Of a DNA stretch of 64,000 nt, positions 45,557 to 53,952 are shown in pieces. The notes beneath the pieces are model-generated. The model had not been told where the DNA came from. It was given only the letters and a program-made list of their open reading frames with translations, and ran no database searches. The stretch's first letter is position 1. Each line of letters opens with the position of its first letter. Source of the DNA: UBA935 sp031556725 (GTDB lineage: Bacteria > Bacillota > Clostridia > Lachnospirales > Lachnospiraceae); contig JAVBSL010000006.1 in the NCBI GenBank assembly GCA_031556725.1, forward strand, positions 62,001 through 126,000, written 5' to 3'. A program made the position numbers and the translations under genes.

Positions 45557-46318
45557 TCATTTATCTGCTTTATAAACAAGATCGGCAGGATAGCTGCCCT
45601 TTAATTTCTGCATCCCCCGCTGGATCGCATCCCTGGAGGTTTTCCAATCAGCGTCCTGATTGCGATAGTCGAATTTTTCCACCAGCCATGCCACATCGGC
45701 AGACAGACGTTCCATATTGGTGGTCATCAGCCGGAACATTTCCGGATAAAATTCATTTTTCTCTTTATCTCCAAGCCTTTGTTCCGAGGCTTCGCAAAGA
45801 TCACCAAAATGTTTCAGACAAAAACCTTTGCTGTTTCTGATCTTTTCCCGAAAGGCAGCATCTTTTTTGTACATAACAAAAAATGTGTCCATATAGCGGT
45901 CGTAGGTATCGGTAAAACGGCTGCAAATATAACAGGATTTATCTTTTTCTTCAGCCCAGATGCCGATTGGATTTACCCGTTCGGTATTTTTCTTGAATTT
46001 ACCCATTAAGGTTGACTTGGAAGGAGTGAAACTTTTGAACTGTTCATTCATTTCTTTGATCATGCGTTCGTAATGGGTTTTCAGAATCCAGCCGTTGCCC
46101 AGGGTATTGCCATAATCAAACATTTTTTTGAAATGAGTGCGGCAGAAACCTTCTTTATCAGTATTTCCGCGAACATCACTTTCCATATAGGAAGAGCCGC
46201 TTCCCAGAACGAAATCCAAAAGATCCCGTTCCACGTCCCGTTCAATAAAACAAAAGGGACACTCGTCGTTAGCATTTATGGCATCATTTAAAGGAATGGT
46301 ATACAGTTTTTCGCTCAT
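45557..46318 (-). CDS. DUF6062 family protein
   Basis: A 253-residue cytoplasmic protein. Cysteine pairs occur at ECPFCFIERDVERDLLDF and SCYICSRFTDTYDRYMDTFF, each followed later by a cysteine/histidine (GFCRTHF; GFCLKHFGDLCEAS), suggesting two metal-binding halves of an internally duplicated fold. This resembles DUF6062; function is unknown. Start has AAGGAGAA. It lies 41 bases downstream of spoVAC on the same strand, so it may share the forespore promoter. Confidence 0.78.
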   Translation of the reverse strand: MSEKLYTIPLNDAINANDECPFCFIERDVERDLLDFVLGSGSSYMESDVRGNTDKEGFCRTHFKKMFDYGNTLGNGWILKTHYERMIKEMNEQFKSFTPSKSTLMGKFKKNTERVNPIGIWAEEKDKSCYICSRFTDTYDRYMDTFFVMYKKDAAFREKIRNSKGFCLKHFGDLCEASEQRLGDKEKNEFYPEMFRLMTTNMERLSADVAWLVEKFDYRNQDADWKTSRDAIQRGMQKLKGSYPADLVYKADK

Positions 46319-46359
46319 GGGGTTCTCCTTTGGAATCGCTTAATGAGCTTATTATACCA

Positions 46360-46821
46360 CTAAAACCTGATGCCGCCAAGCTGTAACAGATAGTAGATAA
46401 CCCCCAGAACCCAGGAAGTAAAGATGCCAAACAGAATAACCGGTCCGGCAATGGTAAAAATCTTACAGCCCACACCGAAAACCTGGCCTTCCGATTTGTA
46501 TTCAATGGCCGGGGCAGCCACAGAGTTGGCAAAGCCGGTAATGGGTACCAGGGCGCCGGCGCCACCGAACTTAACAATTTTGGGATAAAGATTGAAGCCG
46601 GTAAGGAGGACGCTCAGTAAGATCAGAATAAGGGAGCAGATGCTGCCGGCCATATCCTTTTCCAGCCCTTTGGTATTGATAAAGTAATTCAGGATAAACT
46701 GTCCGACCACACAGATAACCCCTCCGCAGATAAAAGCTTTTAACATTTGCAACCAGAGGTTATGAGTGGGTGTCACGGATTTTACATATTCCTCATATTG
46801 CTTTTTTTCAGTTTCATTCAT
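46360..46821 (-). CDS. spoVAC: Stage V sporulation protein AC
   Basis: A 153-residue membrane protein with about four hydrophobic segments. KKQYEEYVKSVTPTHNLWLQ, GGVICVVGQFILNYF and VPITGFANSVAAPAIEYKSE are characteristic of SpoVAC, a component of the channel that moves dipicolinic acid and calcium into the forespore and out on germination. The start at 46821 follows TGGAGG; the longer frame has no support. The usual next genes, spoVAD and spoVAE, are not adjacent: spoVAD is 2.7 kb away on the opposite strand. Confidence 0.93.
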   Translation of the reverse strand: MNETEKKQYEEYVKSVTPTHNLWLQMLKAFICGGVICVVGQFILNYFINTKGLEKDMAGSICSLILILLSVLLTGFNLYPKIVKFGGAGALVPITGFANSVAAPAIEYKSEGQVFGVGCKIFTIAGPVILFGIFTSWVLGVIYYLLQLGGIRF

Positions 46822-46852
46822 AGAGATTCCTCCAGTTAATACATTTACAAAG

Positions 46853-46882
46853 TAGTATGTAAATATATTTGGAAAAATATAC
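46853..46882 (-). promoter_or_regulatory. Forespore (sigma-G/sigma-F type) promoter of spoVAC
   Basis: On the minus strand: GTATA, 18-base spacer, CATACTA. This fits the Bacillus sigma-G consensus (GHATR, N17-18, CATWHTA) at every position. The -10 lies about 32 bases before the spoVAC start. The match to a known consensus is seen directly; use by sigma-G in this organism is inferred. Confidence 0.78.
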
Positions 46883-46972
46883 ATTAAATCAAAAAATGAT
46901 GCAACTTTGATGCAAGTGTCCTGTAGAATAAGAGAGAAAAATGTGGAAAAGGAAATTGTCAAATATATGATA

Positions 46973-47001
46973 TTGTGAAAATTTTAATTAAGTGTTAAAA
47001 T
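46973..47001 (+). promoter_or_regulatory. Possible sigma-A promoter of the acyltransferase operon
   Basis: TTGTGA, 17-base spacer, TAAAAT, about 34 bases before the MBOAT gene. Confidence 0.5.
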
Positions 47002-47034
47002 ATATTATATGTTGACAAAAAGGGTGTGTATCTG

Positions 47035-48366
47035 ATGGTGAATTTTGCGGGAATGGAATTTATATTTCGGTTTTTACCCGTTTTTCTGATTATATATTAT
47101 GTAGTTCCCAAACGTTTTCGAGAAACAGTACTGTTATTTGGCAGTATTGTTTTTTATGCTGTTGGGGAGCTTCTTTTTATCCCTGTTTTGCTGGTTGCAA
47201 CGGGCTTGAATTTTTGGCTGGCCAAAAGAAAAAAGAAAAAGCAGATGATGGTTATAGCAATCATAATCGATGTGCTTATTTTAGTAGTTTTTAAAGGCTT
47301 AAGTGTGTGGGTGAGCAGTGACCTGCTGCCTTTAGGTATCAGTTTTTATATGTTTAAGATGATTTCCTATCAGGTAGATTTGTATCGTGAAGAGATTTCA
47401 CCCAGTCCGTCTCTGAAAAATGCGGCACTCTATTTTTGCATGTTCCCGCAAGTGATATCCGGTCCTATCATGCGGTATGAGGAGGGCGATTTTGATTTTC
47501 CCAGAGAATGCAGTCTGGAAAAATTTGAAGATGGTTTGAAGTATTTTATTATCGGCTTTGGTATGAAGGTATTGCTGGCAGACCGGCTGGCGATATTCTG
47601 GAATGATATGCAGATGATTGGATTTGCCAGTATTTCCACACCCCTGGCCTGGCTGGGGGCAGCAGCTTATTCTTTACGGCTTTATTTTGATTTTTGGGGA
47701 TATTCGCTGATGGCGGCCGGGCTTTCGGTGATGCTTGGTTTTCCTTTTATCCGAAATTTTAACAGCCCATACGGAGCCAGAAGTATCAGTGAGTTTTATC
47801 GGCGGTGGCACATGACGCTGGGAAGCTGGTTTAGAGATTATGTCTATATTCCCATGGGCGGCAGCCGGGTAAATAAAGGCCGGATTGTCCTTAATTTGCT
47901 GTTGGTATGGCTGCTTACCGGTATCTGGCACGGCAGCGGTGTTAATTATGTGATCTGGGGCCTCTTATTGGGGGTACTGGTGGTTTCCGAAAAGCTATTT
48001 ACAGGTAAGTTTCTTAATAAGATTCCGGTTTTGGGAAATATCTATATAATTGTATTGATACCTTTGACATGGGTGGTCTTTGCCATCAATGATTTGAAAG
48101 AATTGGGAACATACTTTAGCAGGCTTTTCCCTTTCTTCGGTGAAGTGGGAGGATATATCAATCGTAGTGATTTCAGTAATTATCTGCAGACCTACGGAGT
48201 GCTTCTGACAGCAGGGATTTTGTTATGTATTCCGGGCGTGTCAAAGCTCTATGAAAAATATAAAAAGAACATTTTGGTAAGCATAATGCTGGTAGTCCTA
48301 TTCTGGTTTAGCGTGTATTTTCTGGTAAGCCAGGCGGGAAACCCGTTTATGTACTTTAAATTCTAA
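47035..48366 (+). CDS. MBOAT family O-acyltransferase
   Basis: A 443-residue polytopic membrane enzyme of the AlgI/DltB/PatA type. Landmarks are PLGISFYMFKMISYQVDLYR, FPQVISGPIMRYEE, SPYGARSISEFYRRWHMTLG and the catalytic-type histidine (His299) in GIWHGSGVNYVIWG. Such enzymes carry acyl groups across the membrane to a cell-surface polymer. ATG 47035 is preferred because AGGG lies 10 bases upstream; GTG 47026 is too close to it. An SGNH protein follows after 17 bases, the usual partner for the transfer step. Confidence 0.9.
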   Translation: MVNFAGMEFIFRFLPVFLIIYYVVPKRFRETVLLFGSIVFYAVGELLFIPVLLVATGLNFWLAKRKKKKQMMVIAIIIDVLILVVFKGLSVWVSSDLLPLGISFYMFKMISYQVDLYREEISPSPSLKNAALYFCMFPQVISGPIMRYEEGDFDFPRECSLEKFEDGLKYFIIGFGMKVLLADRLAIFWNDMQMIGFASISTPLAWLGAAAYSLRLYFDFWGYSLMAAGLSVMLGFPFIRNFNSPYGARSISEFYRRWHMTLGSWFRDYVYIPMGGSRVNKGRIVLNLLLVWLLTGIWHGSGVNYVIWGLLLGVLVVSEKLFTGKFLNKIPVLGNIYIIVLIPLTWVVFAINDLKELGTYFSRLFPFFGEVGGYINRSDFSNYLQTYGVLLTAGILLCIPGVSKLYEKYKKNILVSIMLVVLFWFSVYFLVSQAGNPFMYFKF

Positions 48367-48383
48367 GCAGGAGGAATGGGAAC

Positions 48384-49469
48384 ATGAAAAAAATAATTAA
48401 AAATGCTCCTGTACTGCTGCTGCTGATCAGTACAGGGATACTGCTCACGGTTATTGGCATCAGTGGGAAAAACAACATTTATGCAGGTCAGGAATATGAT
48501 CCGGTGAAAGAACCCTTGCTTGCATTGGTTTTTCAGGGTATTAATGAAGGAAAAGACCTGTTTGCAATGTCTGATAGCGTAGAGGCAGTGTCTAACGAGG
48601 CGCCGCCGCCCGAAGAGGCACAGGTATTGGCGGCAGCCGCTCCTTCTCCATCAAAGACGCCGCAGCCCACAGTAAGGCCGACCGCCCAGCCAACAGCGGA
48701 ACCGGAACCCACAGCAGAGCCGGATCAGATCCGGTGGCAATGGGAAGAAGGCCTGGAGCGGGGTTATATGGATGAAAACGGTCAGATTCAGCCCTATCGG
48801 GAAAGTACTTATGACGAGTATATAAATCATGTTTCGGCCGATATCTATGGAACCATTGGAATAGAGCGGGCCGGTGAATACGGATTTGTGCCGGTAACAG
48901 AGGAGTATTTTGATGATGCACTTTTCATCGGAGATTCCCGGATGGTGGGTTTGCGCGATTATACAGACATGTCATCCCATGGGGATTTTCTATGTGAGAC
49001 TTCTTTGACTATTTATAAGATTTTTGATCATAGTATTGGGAAAAAGGGAACGGTGGAAGCAGCTTTAAGTCAAAAGGATTACAAAAAGATATATATATCG
49101 GTAGGAATCAATGAATTGGGTCGGGGAACCACCGAGGATTATATCGGAAAATATAGGGAAGTAGTAGATAAGCTGCGGCAGTTGAAACCGGATGCCATTA
49201 TTGTCATTCAGGGCATTATGAAGGTGTCAAAAGCCAAAAATGACACGGATGCCATTTTTAATAATCATAATATAGAAGCCCGCAATCGTGCCTTGGCAAC
49301 GCTGGCTGACAACCAATCCGTTTTCTATATTGATGCCAATGAAGTGTTATGTGATGCTGAGGGCAATTTGCTCGAAGATTATACTTTTGACGAAATCCAT
49401 TTGCTGGGTATTCATAACGAAGAGGTGAAACAATTTTTACTGGCCCACGGTGTGAATAAAATTGAATAA
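48384..49469 (+). CDS. SGNH/GDSL-type hydrolase, likely acyl-transfer partner
   Basis: A 361-residue protein. One N-terminal membrane segment (~8-25) and a proline/threonine-rich spacer (~85-115) place the catalytic domain outside the cell. The nucleophile is Ser185 in FIGDSRMVGLRDY; GINELGRGTTED gives the Gly/Asn blocks; Asp336 and His339 in FDEIHLLGIH complete the triad. With the MBOAT protein it could move acetyl groups onto peptidoglycan or an exopolysaccharide (PatA/PatB or AlgI/AlgX logic). Its end lies 40 bases before spoVAD. Confidence 0.85.
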   Translation: MKKIIKNAPVLLLLISTGILLTVIGISGKNNIYAGQEYDPVKEPLLALVFQGINEGKDLFAMSDSVEAVSNEAPPPEEAQVLAAAAPSPSKTPQPTVRPTAQPTAEPEPTAEPDQIRWQWEEGLERGYMDENGQIQPYRESTYDEYINHVSADIYGTIGIERAGEYGFVPVTEEYFDDALFIGDSRMVGLRDYTDMSSHGDFLCETSLTIYKIFDHSIGKKGTVEAALSQKDYKKIYISVGINELGRGTTEDYIGKYREVVDKLRQLKPDAIIVIQGIMKVSKAKNDTDAIFNNHNIEARNRALATLADNQSVFYIDANEVLCDAEGNLLEDYTFDEIHLLGIHNEEVKQFLLAHGVNKIE

Positions 49470-49509
49470 AATTTTCCATACTAACACCAAAAGAAAGCAG
49501 GTGTTGGAT

Positions 49510-50541
49510 ATGAGTGAAAATAATAATATGAAGCAAAGCTTTGTTCCGGCCAATCCGATCTATGTGACGGCGAGTGCTTCGGTAGTGGGAACCAAGGAAG
49601 GAAAAGGTCCTTTTGGGGATTTATTTGATATGGTCGCAGCGGATGATTTTTTCGGCTGTGAAACATGGGAGGAAGCAGAGAGTACCCTGCAAAAGGAAGC
49701 CCTGCAGCTGGCCATCGGGAAAGCCGGTATTACCCAGGATAATCTGCGGTACTTGTTTGCGGGAGATTTATTGGGGCAGTCCATTGCCAGCAGTTTTGGT
49801 CTGGCCTCCTATCCGATTCCCCTGATCGGATTGTATGGCGCCTGTTCTACCTGCGGGCTGTCGATATCACTGGGAACCATGGCATTATCAGCGGGAGTTG
49901 CTGACTATGTAGGGTGCGTGACCTCCAGTCACTTTGCCAGTGCGGAGAAAGAATTTCGTTTTCCTTTGGCTTACGGAAATCAGCGTCCCCTGTCGGCTCA
50001 TTGGACGGTAACCGGCAGCGGTGCTTTTATACTCAGTACGAAACAGGGTGAAAAAAGCCGGGCGAAAATAACCGGTATCACTTCCGGCAAAATTATTGAC
50101 TATGGATTGAAGGATTCTCTTAATATGGGGGCCTGTATGGCACCGGCAGCAGCGGATACGATCTATCAGCATTTATGTGACTTTGGCAGTCAGCCGGAGG
50201 ACTATGATAAGATTATTACCGGTGATTTGGGAAGCGTTGGACAAAAGGTGCTTTGGGATTTGATGCGGGATAAGGGAAAAGATATCTCTAAGGTGCATAT
50301 GGATTGTGGTATGGAAATTTTTGATTTGGAGAGTCAAGATGTTCATGCAGGCGGTTCCGGCTGCGGCTGTTGTGCCGTGACCTTGTCGGCATTTATTCTG
50401 AAACAGATTGAAGAGGGCACCTGGAAGAAGGTATTGTTCGTGCCTACCGGGGCGCTGCTTAGCAAAACCAGTTTTAACGAAGGGCAGAGTGTACCGGGCG
50501 TAGCTCATGGCGTAATGCTGGAAAATATCGAAAATAATTAA
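49510..50541 (+). CDS. spoVAD: Stage V sporulation protein AD
   Basis: A 343-residue thiolase-fold protein. FVPANPIYVTASASVVGTKE, GACSTCGLSISLGTMALSAG, HFASAEKEFRFPLAYGNQRP and GGSGCGCCAVTLSAFIL match SpoVAD, which binds dipicolinic acid on the inner membrane side of the SpoVA channel. The start at 49510 gives the usual length; the frame opening at 49462 overlaps the SGNH gene. It probably shares a transcript with the MBOAT/SGNH genes rather than with spoVAC. Confidence 0.93.
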   Translation: MSENNNMKQSFVPANPIYVTASASVVGTKEGKGPFGDLFDMVAADDFFGCETWEEAESTLQKEALQLAIGKAGITQDNLRYLFAGDLLGQSIASSFGLASYPIPLIGLYGACSTCGLSISLGTMALSAGVADYVGCVTSSHFASAEKEFRFPLAYGNQRPLSAHWTVTGSGAFILSTKQGEKSRAKITGITSGKIIDYGLKDSLNMGACMAPAAADTIYQHLCDFGSQPEDYDKIITGDLGSVGQKVLWDLMRDKGKDISKVHMDCGMEIFDLESQDVHAGGSGCGCCAVTLSAFILKQIEEGTWKKVLFVPTGALLSKTSFNEGQSVPGVAHGVMLENIENN

Positions 50542-50555
50542 AACCAACAAATTTG

Positions 50556-50578
50556 GCAGGGTACGCCCTGCTTTTTTT
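50556..50578 (+). terminator. Terminator after spoVAD
   Basis: Stem GCAGGG with CCCTGC, 4-base loop and seven T. Confidence 0.85.
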
Positions 50579-50681
50579 GTTGAATTAGGTGATATAAAAG
50601 AGTTTTTTTGTTTACTCCTATTTACTAAAAATCTCTGCTGTGATAATATCCAAGAAAAGGGGTATAGGTAAGGAGGGTTTT

Positions 50682-52445
50682 ATGAACGATAAAGACCAGG
50701 AAGGTCTAATTTTAAAAAAAGCGCCGACATTGAAGGTATTGATCACAGTTATGACGGTTTTACTGACCACTGTTTCGATGCTGGCGATTGTGTTGATTGC
50801 CTATTATAATCTGAACCAAATGTTTCAAAATCTGGTAAAAGACAAATGTACCAATATGGTTCAAATGATGAGTACATATATAGATGCAGAGCAATTGCAG
50901 GAAAGTATTCAAAAGTATGAAGCAGATGATCCCTATCTGGTACAGTTGCAGGAGCAGCTTTATCAGGCCAAACAAAGAACTGATTCACAGTACATTTACG
51001 TAATTACCGATCAGGGTGAAAGCGTAGAATATATTGTAGATGGTTCTTGTGCCGTTACGGATGCCGATTATACTCCCTTAGGCGGATTGGAGCCCAAGGA
51101 GGATTATGATGGCATTGATCAGGCTTTTATAGAGGGATCGCATGTGACTTCGGATTTATATGAGTATGAAGATGTCAGCGGCGATGTATATAATCTGATC
51201 GGTGCTTACTATCCCATTAAAGCAAGTGATGGAAAGGTAATCGCTGTTTTGGGAACAGATATTAGCGTAAATAGCAATTTGGCAGAGCTTAAGAAGATAA
51301 TCAGTGAGTTCATACTTACGTTTGCAATATTAGCGGTAATAGCAACCGTGATAGCAATTGTTGTCTGCATAAGACTGTTTGTACCTTTGGGTAAAATAGT
51401 AAATTATATTAAGGAATTGGCAACCGGCGATTTTACCCTTGAATACAATTATGATAAAGATAACGAAACCGGAAGAATCAACCGGTCGCTGGATTTTCTG
51501 GTACATAGTCTTAAAAAGATGTTTGGGGTCATTATGAAAGCGGCTGGAACCTTGACAAGTACTGCTACAGCAATGAATGAGAGCACTTCCCAGATTGCTC
51601 TTTCTATTCAGGAAGTAACTAAGGCCATCGGCAACGTTGCGGAATCTGCCAGTAATCAAACGATTCATGCCGGGGATGGAATGAACCAGATTGAAGGTTT
51701 GCGGCAGGACATCCATGTCAATGAGTCTAACCTGGAAGAATTGATAAATACCCTGGAAATGGTGACTAGCTGTAAAGATGAAGGACTGAGTACCATTTCC
51801 ATATTGAAAAGACAATCGGAAACTACCGGTGATACCATGGAGAAAATGGGAAATGACATTCGCAACACCAACGATAGCGTAACACACATTGGTGCAGCCA
51901 GTACAGCGATTAAAAATATTGCGTCCCAGACCAATTTATTGGCATTAAATGCTTCTATTGAAGCGGCCAGAGCCGGGGAAGCGGGAAAAGGCTTTGCGGT
52001 AGTTGCGGAAGAAATCAGAAAATTGTCAGCAGAATCCAATGCATCGGCAGATGAGATTTCCCGTATTATTGATATGCTGACAGAGAACTCGGAAAATATG
52101 ATGTCCACTATGGATGAGATGTCGGAAACAATGATCGAACAGACCAGATGTGTGGAACAGACTGAATCAAACTTTTTGCGTATTGATGAAAGTGTGAACA
52201 TGACCCATGCCTCCATTAAGAACCTGGCGGCCTCAGCAACTTCTATGGGCAGAGCGGAAAAGAAGCTGGCGGAGATTTTTGACCGAATAAGTGCAGGCAT
52301 TGACAGTAATGCTGCGGCTACCGAAGAGATATCGGCATCGATGGAAGAACAAACAGCGATTATCGAAGAAATTGCAGCAATGGCACAAAATCTTACAGGA
52401 GAAACGGATAATCTGGAAACCGTACTGAAGGTATTTACTTTTTAG
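50682..52445 (+). CDS. Methyl-accepting chemotaxis protein
   Basis: A 587-residue chemoreceptor. Membrane segments at ~22-45 and ~210-235 flank an external Cache-like sensor (with YIYVITDQGESVEYIVDGS and GTDISVNSNLAEL). A HAMP-like linker follows. The cytoplasmic signalling tip reads IASQTNLLALNASIEAARAG, then EAGKGFAVVAEEIRKLSAES. A conserved GVIMKAAGTL opens the coiled-coil. The start at 50682 has AAGGAGGG. No other chemotaxis or flagellar gene lies in the window, so it may serve a distant array. Confidence 0.93.
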   Translation: MNDKDQEGLILKKAPTLKVLITVMTVLLTTVSMLAIVLIAYYNLNQMFQNLVKDKCTNMVQMMSTYIDAEQLQESIQKYEADDPYLVQLQEQLYQAKQRTDSQYIYVITDQGESVEYIVDGSCAVTDADYTPLGGLEPKEDYDGIDQAFIEGSHVTSDLYEYEDVSGDVYNLIGAYYPIKASDGKVIAVLGTDISVNSNLAELKKIISEFILTFAILAVIATVIAIVVCIRLFVPLGKIVNYIKELATGDFTLEYNYDKDNETGRINRSLDFLVHSLKKMFGVIMKAAGTLTSTATAMNESTSQIALSIQEVTKAIGNVAESASNQTIHAGDGMNQIEGLRQDIHVNESNLEELINTLEMVTSCKDEGLSTISILKRQSETTGDTMEKMGNDIRNTNDSVTHIGAASTAIKNIASQTNLLALNASIEAARAGEAGKGFAVVAEEIRKLSAESNASADEISRIIDMLTENSENMMSTMDEMSETMIEQTRCVEQTESNFLRIDESVNMTHASIKNLAASATSMGRAEKKLAEIFDRISAGIDSNAAATEEISASMEEQTAIIEEIAAMAQNLTGETDNLETVLKVFTF

Positions 52446-52474
52446 ATTGTACGGAATAAAAGACAAAATAAGGA

Positions 52475-52503
52475 TTGAAAAAAACAGGCAGATGCTTTAC
52501 AAT
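52475..52503 (+). promoter_or_regulatory. Strong sigma-A promoter of the 44-residue membrane protein
   Basis: TTGAAA, 17-base spacer, TACAAT, about 47 bases before the start at 52551. Confidence 0.72.
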
Positions 52504-52550
52504 AAAATCAGCTGAAGAAGCATATTAGAAGTGAAGGGAAGCAAAAGAAA

Positions 52551-52685
52551 ATGGAACTTATTCTTCTGGGCGGAGGCCTGTTGGTGATAATACTTGTAAT
52601 AATTGTGGCGGTAGTGGTAACATGTGCTTCCGGAGGAAACGGAATCAATACATTTGATGATTCGGATGAAGAAAAAGTATTATGA
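52551..52685 (+). CDS. 44-residue single-pass membrane protein
   Basis: The frame reads MELILLGGGLLVIILVIIVA, then VVVTCASGGNGINTFDDSDE and EKVL. One membrane helix (~2-24) is followed by a short Gly/Asn patch and an acidic tail. It has its own strong promoter, a GAAGGGAAG ribosome site and an immediate terminator, so this is a dedicated small transcript. It resembles no family I recognise; regulators of membrane proteins and small toxins share the layout. Confidence 0.65.
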   Translation: MELILLGGGLLVIILVIIVAVVVTCASGGNGINTFDDSDEEKVL

Positions 52686-52692
52686 TGATAAG

Positions 52693-52725
52693 CGGTTAAG
52701 TGAGGGGTATCACTTAACCGTTTTT
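52693..52725 (+). terminator. Terminator after the 44-residue protein
   Basis: A perfect 11-bp stem (CGGTTAAGTGA with TCACTTAACCG), 6-base loop and five T. Confidence 0.9.
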
Positions 52726-52756
52726 AGAAAAAAAGTATAGTAGGAGGTATTGAGCA

Positions 52757-53428
52757 GTGAGGTATTTTTTTAGCGGCAAGGTGGAGAAAATGGAGGATGT
52801 CTACTCTATTCGCATTCCCTTTAATGTATGGGAGGTTTGTAAAAAGCGGGATGTGATCAAGGCAGAGATACTTTTGGATAATAAGTTCATATACTGTGAT
52901 TTGCTGCCTGAGGCAAAGGGGAATTATAAGATTCATCTCAGTGATGAAGAAGTATCCCATATTGATATTACCCAGGAACATAAGATTTTATTGCATATTG
53001 GGGAAAGCCTGATTAAGGTGGGGCAAAACAGTCCTTATAATTTTGATGAACCAATTCGCAAGATTGACAGTATGGAGGTTATTATCCAGCCGGCTGATGG
53101 CCTGTGCGGTCAAACCTGCGTTGCAATGCTGGCCGGAGTGACCATTGCCGAGGTAATGAGTGTAATGGATTGCAGAGAATGGCAGGCAACCATGGGAATG
53201 GTGATTTCCGCATTGAATTATTATGGTATTGACCATAGTGATATTATCATCTATACGGAAGGCCGGGATGCAACCTTGCCCAAGTGCTGCATCATGATGG
53301 AGAAGATGGGGTTGTTCTGCCATTATCTGGTGCATTATGATGGTAAATTCTATGATCCTAATATGGAAGTATTTGACGAGTATGACATAAGTAAGCTGCA
53401 AGGATATTTAGAAGTGAAGTGTGTATGA
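52757..53428 (+). CDS. DUF1905-like domain fused to a C39-like cysteine peptidase domain
   Basis: A 223-residue protein. Residues 1-~85 (FSGKVEKMEDVYSIRIPFNV onward) resemble DUF1905, a small beta-barrel. Residues ~105-215 resemble C39-like papain-fold peptidases: a glutamine in IIQPADGLCGQTC, catalytic-type Cys117, His193 in LVHYDGK and Asp200 in FYDPNMEVF. No signal peptide is seen. The start is GTG after AGGAGG. Both halves are recognised only from visible motifs; substrate is unknown. Confidence 0.68.
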   Translation: MRYFFSGKVEKMEDVYSIRIPFNVWEVCKKRDVIKAEILLDNKFIYCDLLPEAKGNYKIHLSDEEVSHIDITQEHKILLHIGESLIKVGQNSPYNFDEPIRKIDSMEVIIQPADGLCGQTCVAMLAGVTIAEVMSVMDCREWQATMGMVISALNYYGIDHSDIIIYTEGRDATLPKCCIMMEKMGLFCHYLVHYDGKFYDPNMEVFDEYDISKLQGYLEVKCV

Positions 53429-53442
53429 CGAAAAGAAACAGA

Positions 53443-53474
53443 AGTGGTTAACGTGCCTGTTAACCACTTTTTTT
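53443..53474 (+). terminator. Terminator after the DUF1905/C39-like gene
   Basis: A perfect 10-bp stem (AGTGGTTAAC with GTTAACCACT), 6-base loop and six T. Confidence 0.9.
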
Positions 53475-53566
53475 AATAATTTTTTTATAGACAGTTTATT
53501 GCATTCTGCGGTACAAGGCAGTAGGATATAAGAGTATTGACGATATATTGGAAAGGTATGATTGAT

Positions 53567-53938
53567 ATGAAAGAAAAAATGTACCGATTTATGCAGGGCA
53601 GATATGGGAATGATAATTTAAACCGTTTTTTGATGGTGGCAACGATAGTGCTGTGGGTGATATCAATGTTTACCACACCGATTCTCTATTCATTAGGATT
53701 GATCGGACTTATTCTTGTTTATTTCCGGATGCTTTCAAAGAACATTTATAAGCGGGCAGCGGAAAACCGGGCATATTTGAAATATGAAAATCGGGTAAAA
53801 GCATTTTGGAATCAAAGAAAAACCCATCATATTTATAAGTGCCCTTCCTGTAAACAAAAAATCAGAGTACCTAAAGGAAAAGGCAAAATTGAAATAACTT
53901 GTCCGAAATGCAGACATACTTTTATTAAGAAAAGTTAA
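53567..53938 (+). CDS. Membrane protein with C-terminal zinc ribbon
   Basis: A 123-residue protein. Two membrane segments (~24-65: LMVATIVLWVISMFTTPIL and GLIGLILVYF) precede a basic linker and a zinc ribbon made of YKCPSCKQKIRVPKGKGK and ITCPKCRHTF. Start at 53567 gives the best spacing from GAAAGG. It opens a three-gene group with DUF5685 and a J protein; the gap to the next gene is 14 bases. Confidence 0.8.
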   Translation: MKEKMYRFMQGRYGNDNLNRFLMVATIVLWVISMFTTPILYSLGLIGLILVYFRMLSKNIYKRAAENRAYLKYENRVKAFWNQRKTHHIYKCPSCKQKIRVPKGKGKIEITCPKCRHTFIKKS

Positions 53939-53952
53939 AGGCTGGTGATGAA

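Noticed and set aside
51665..52300. A 211-codon minus-strand frame in the chemoreceptor gene
   Set aside because: It is antisense to the conserved signalling tip; the serine/isoleucine-rich translation is typical of a shadow.
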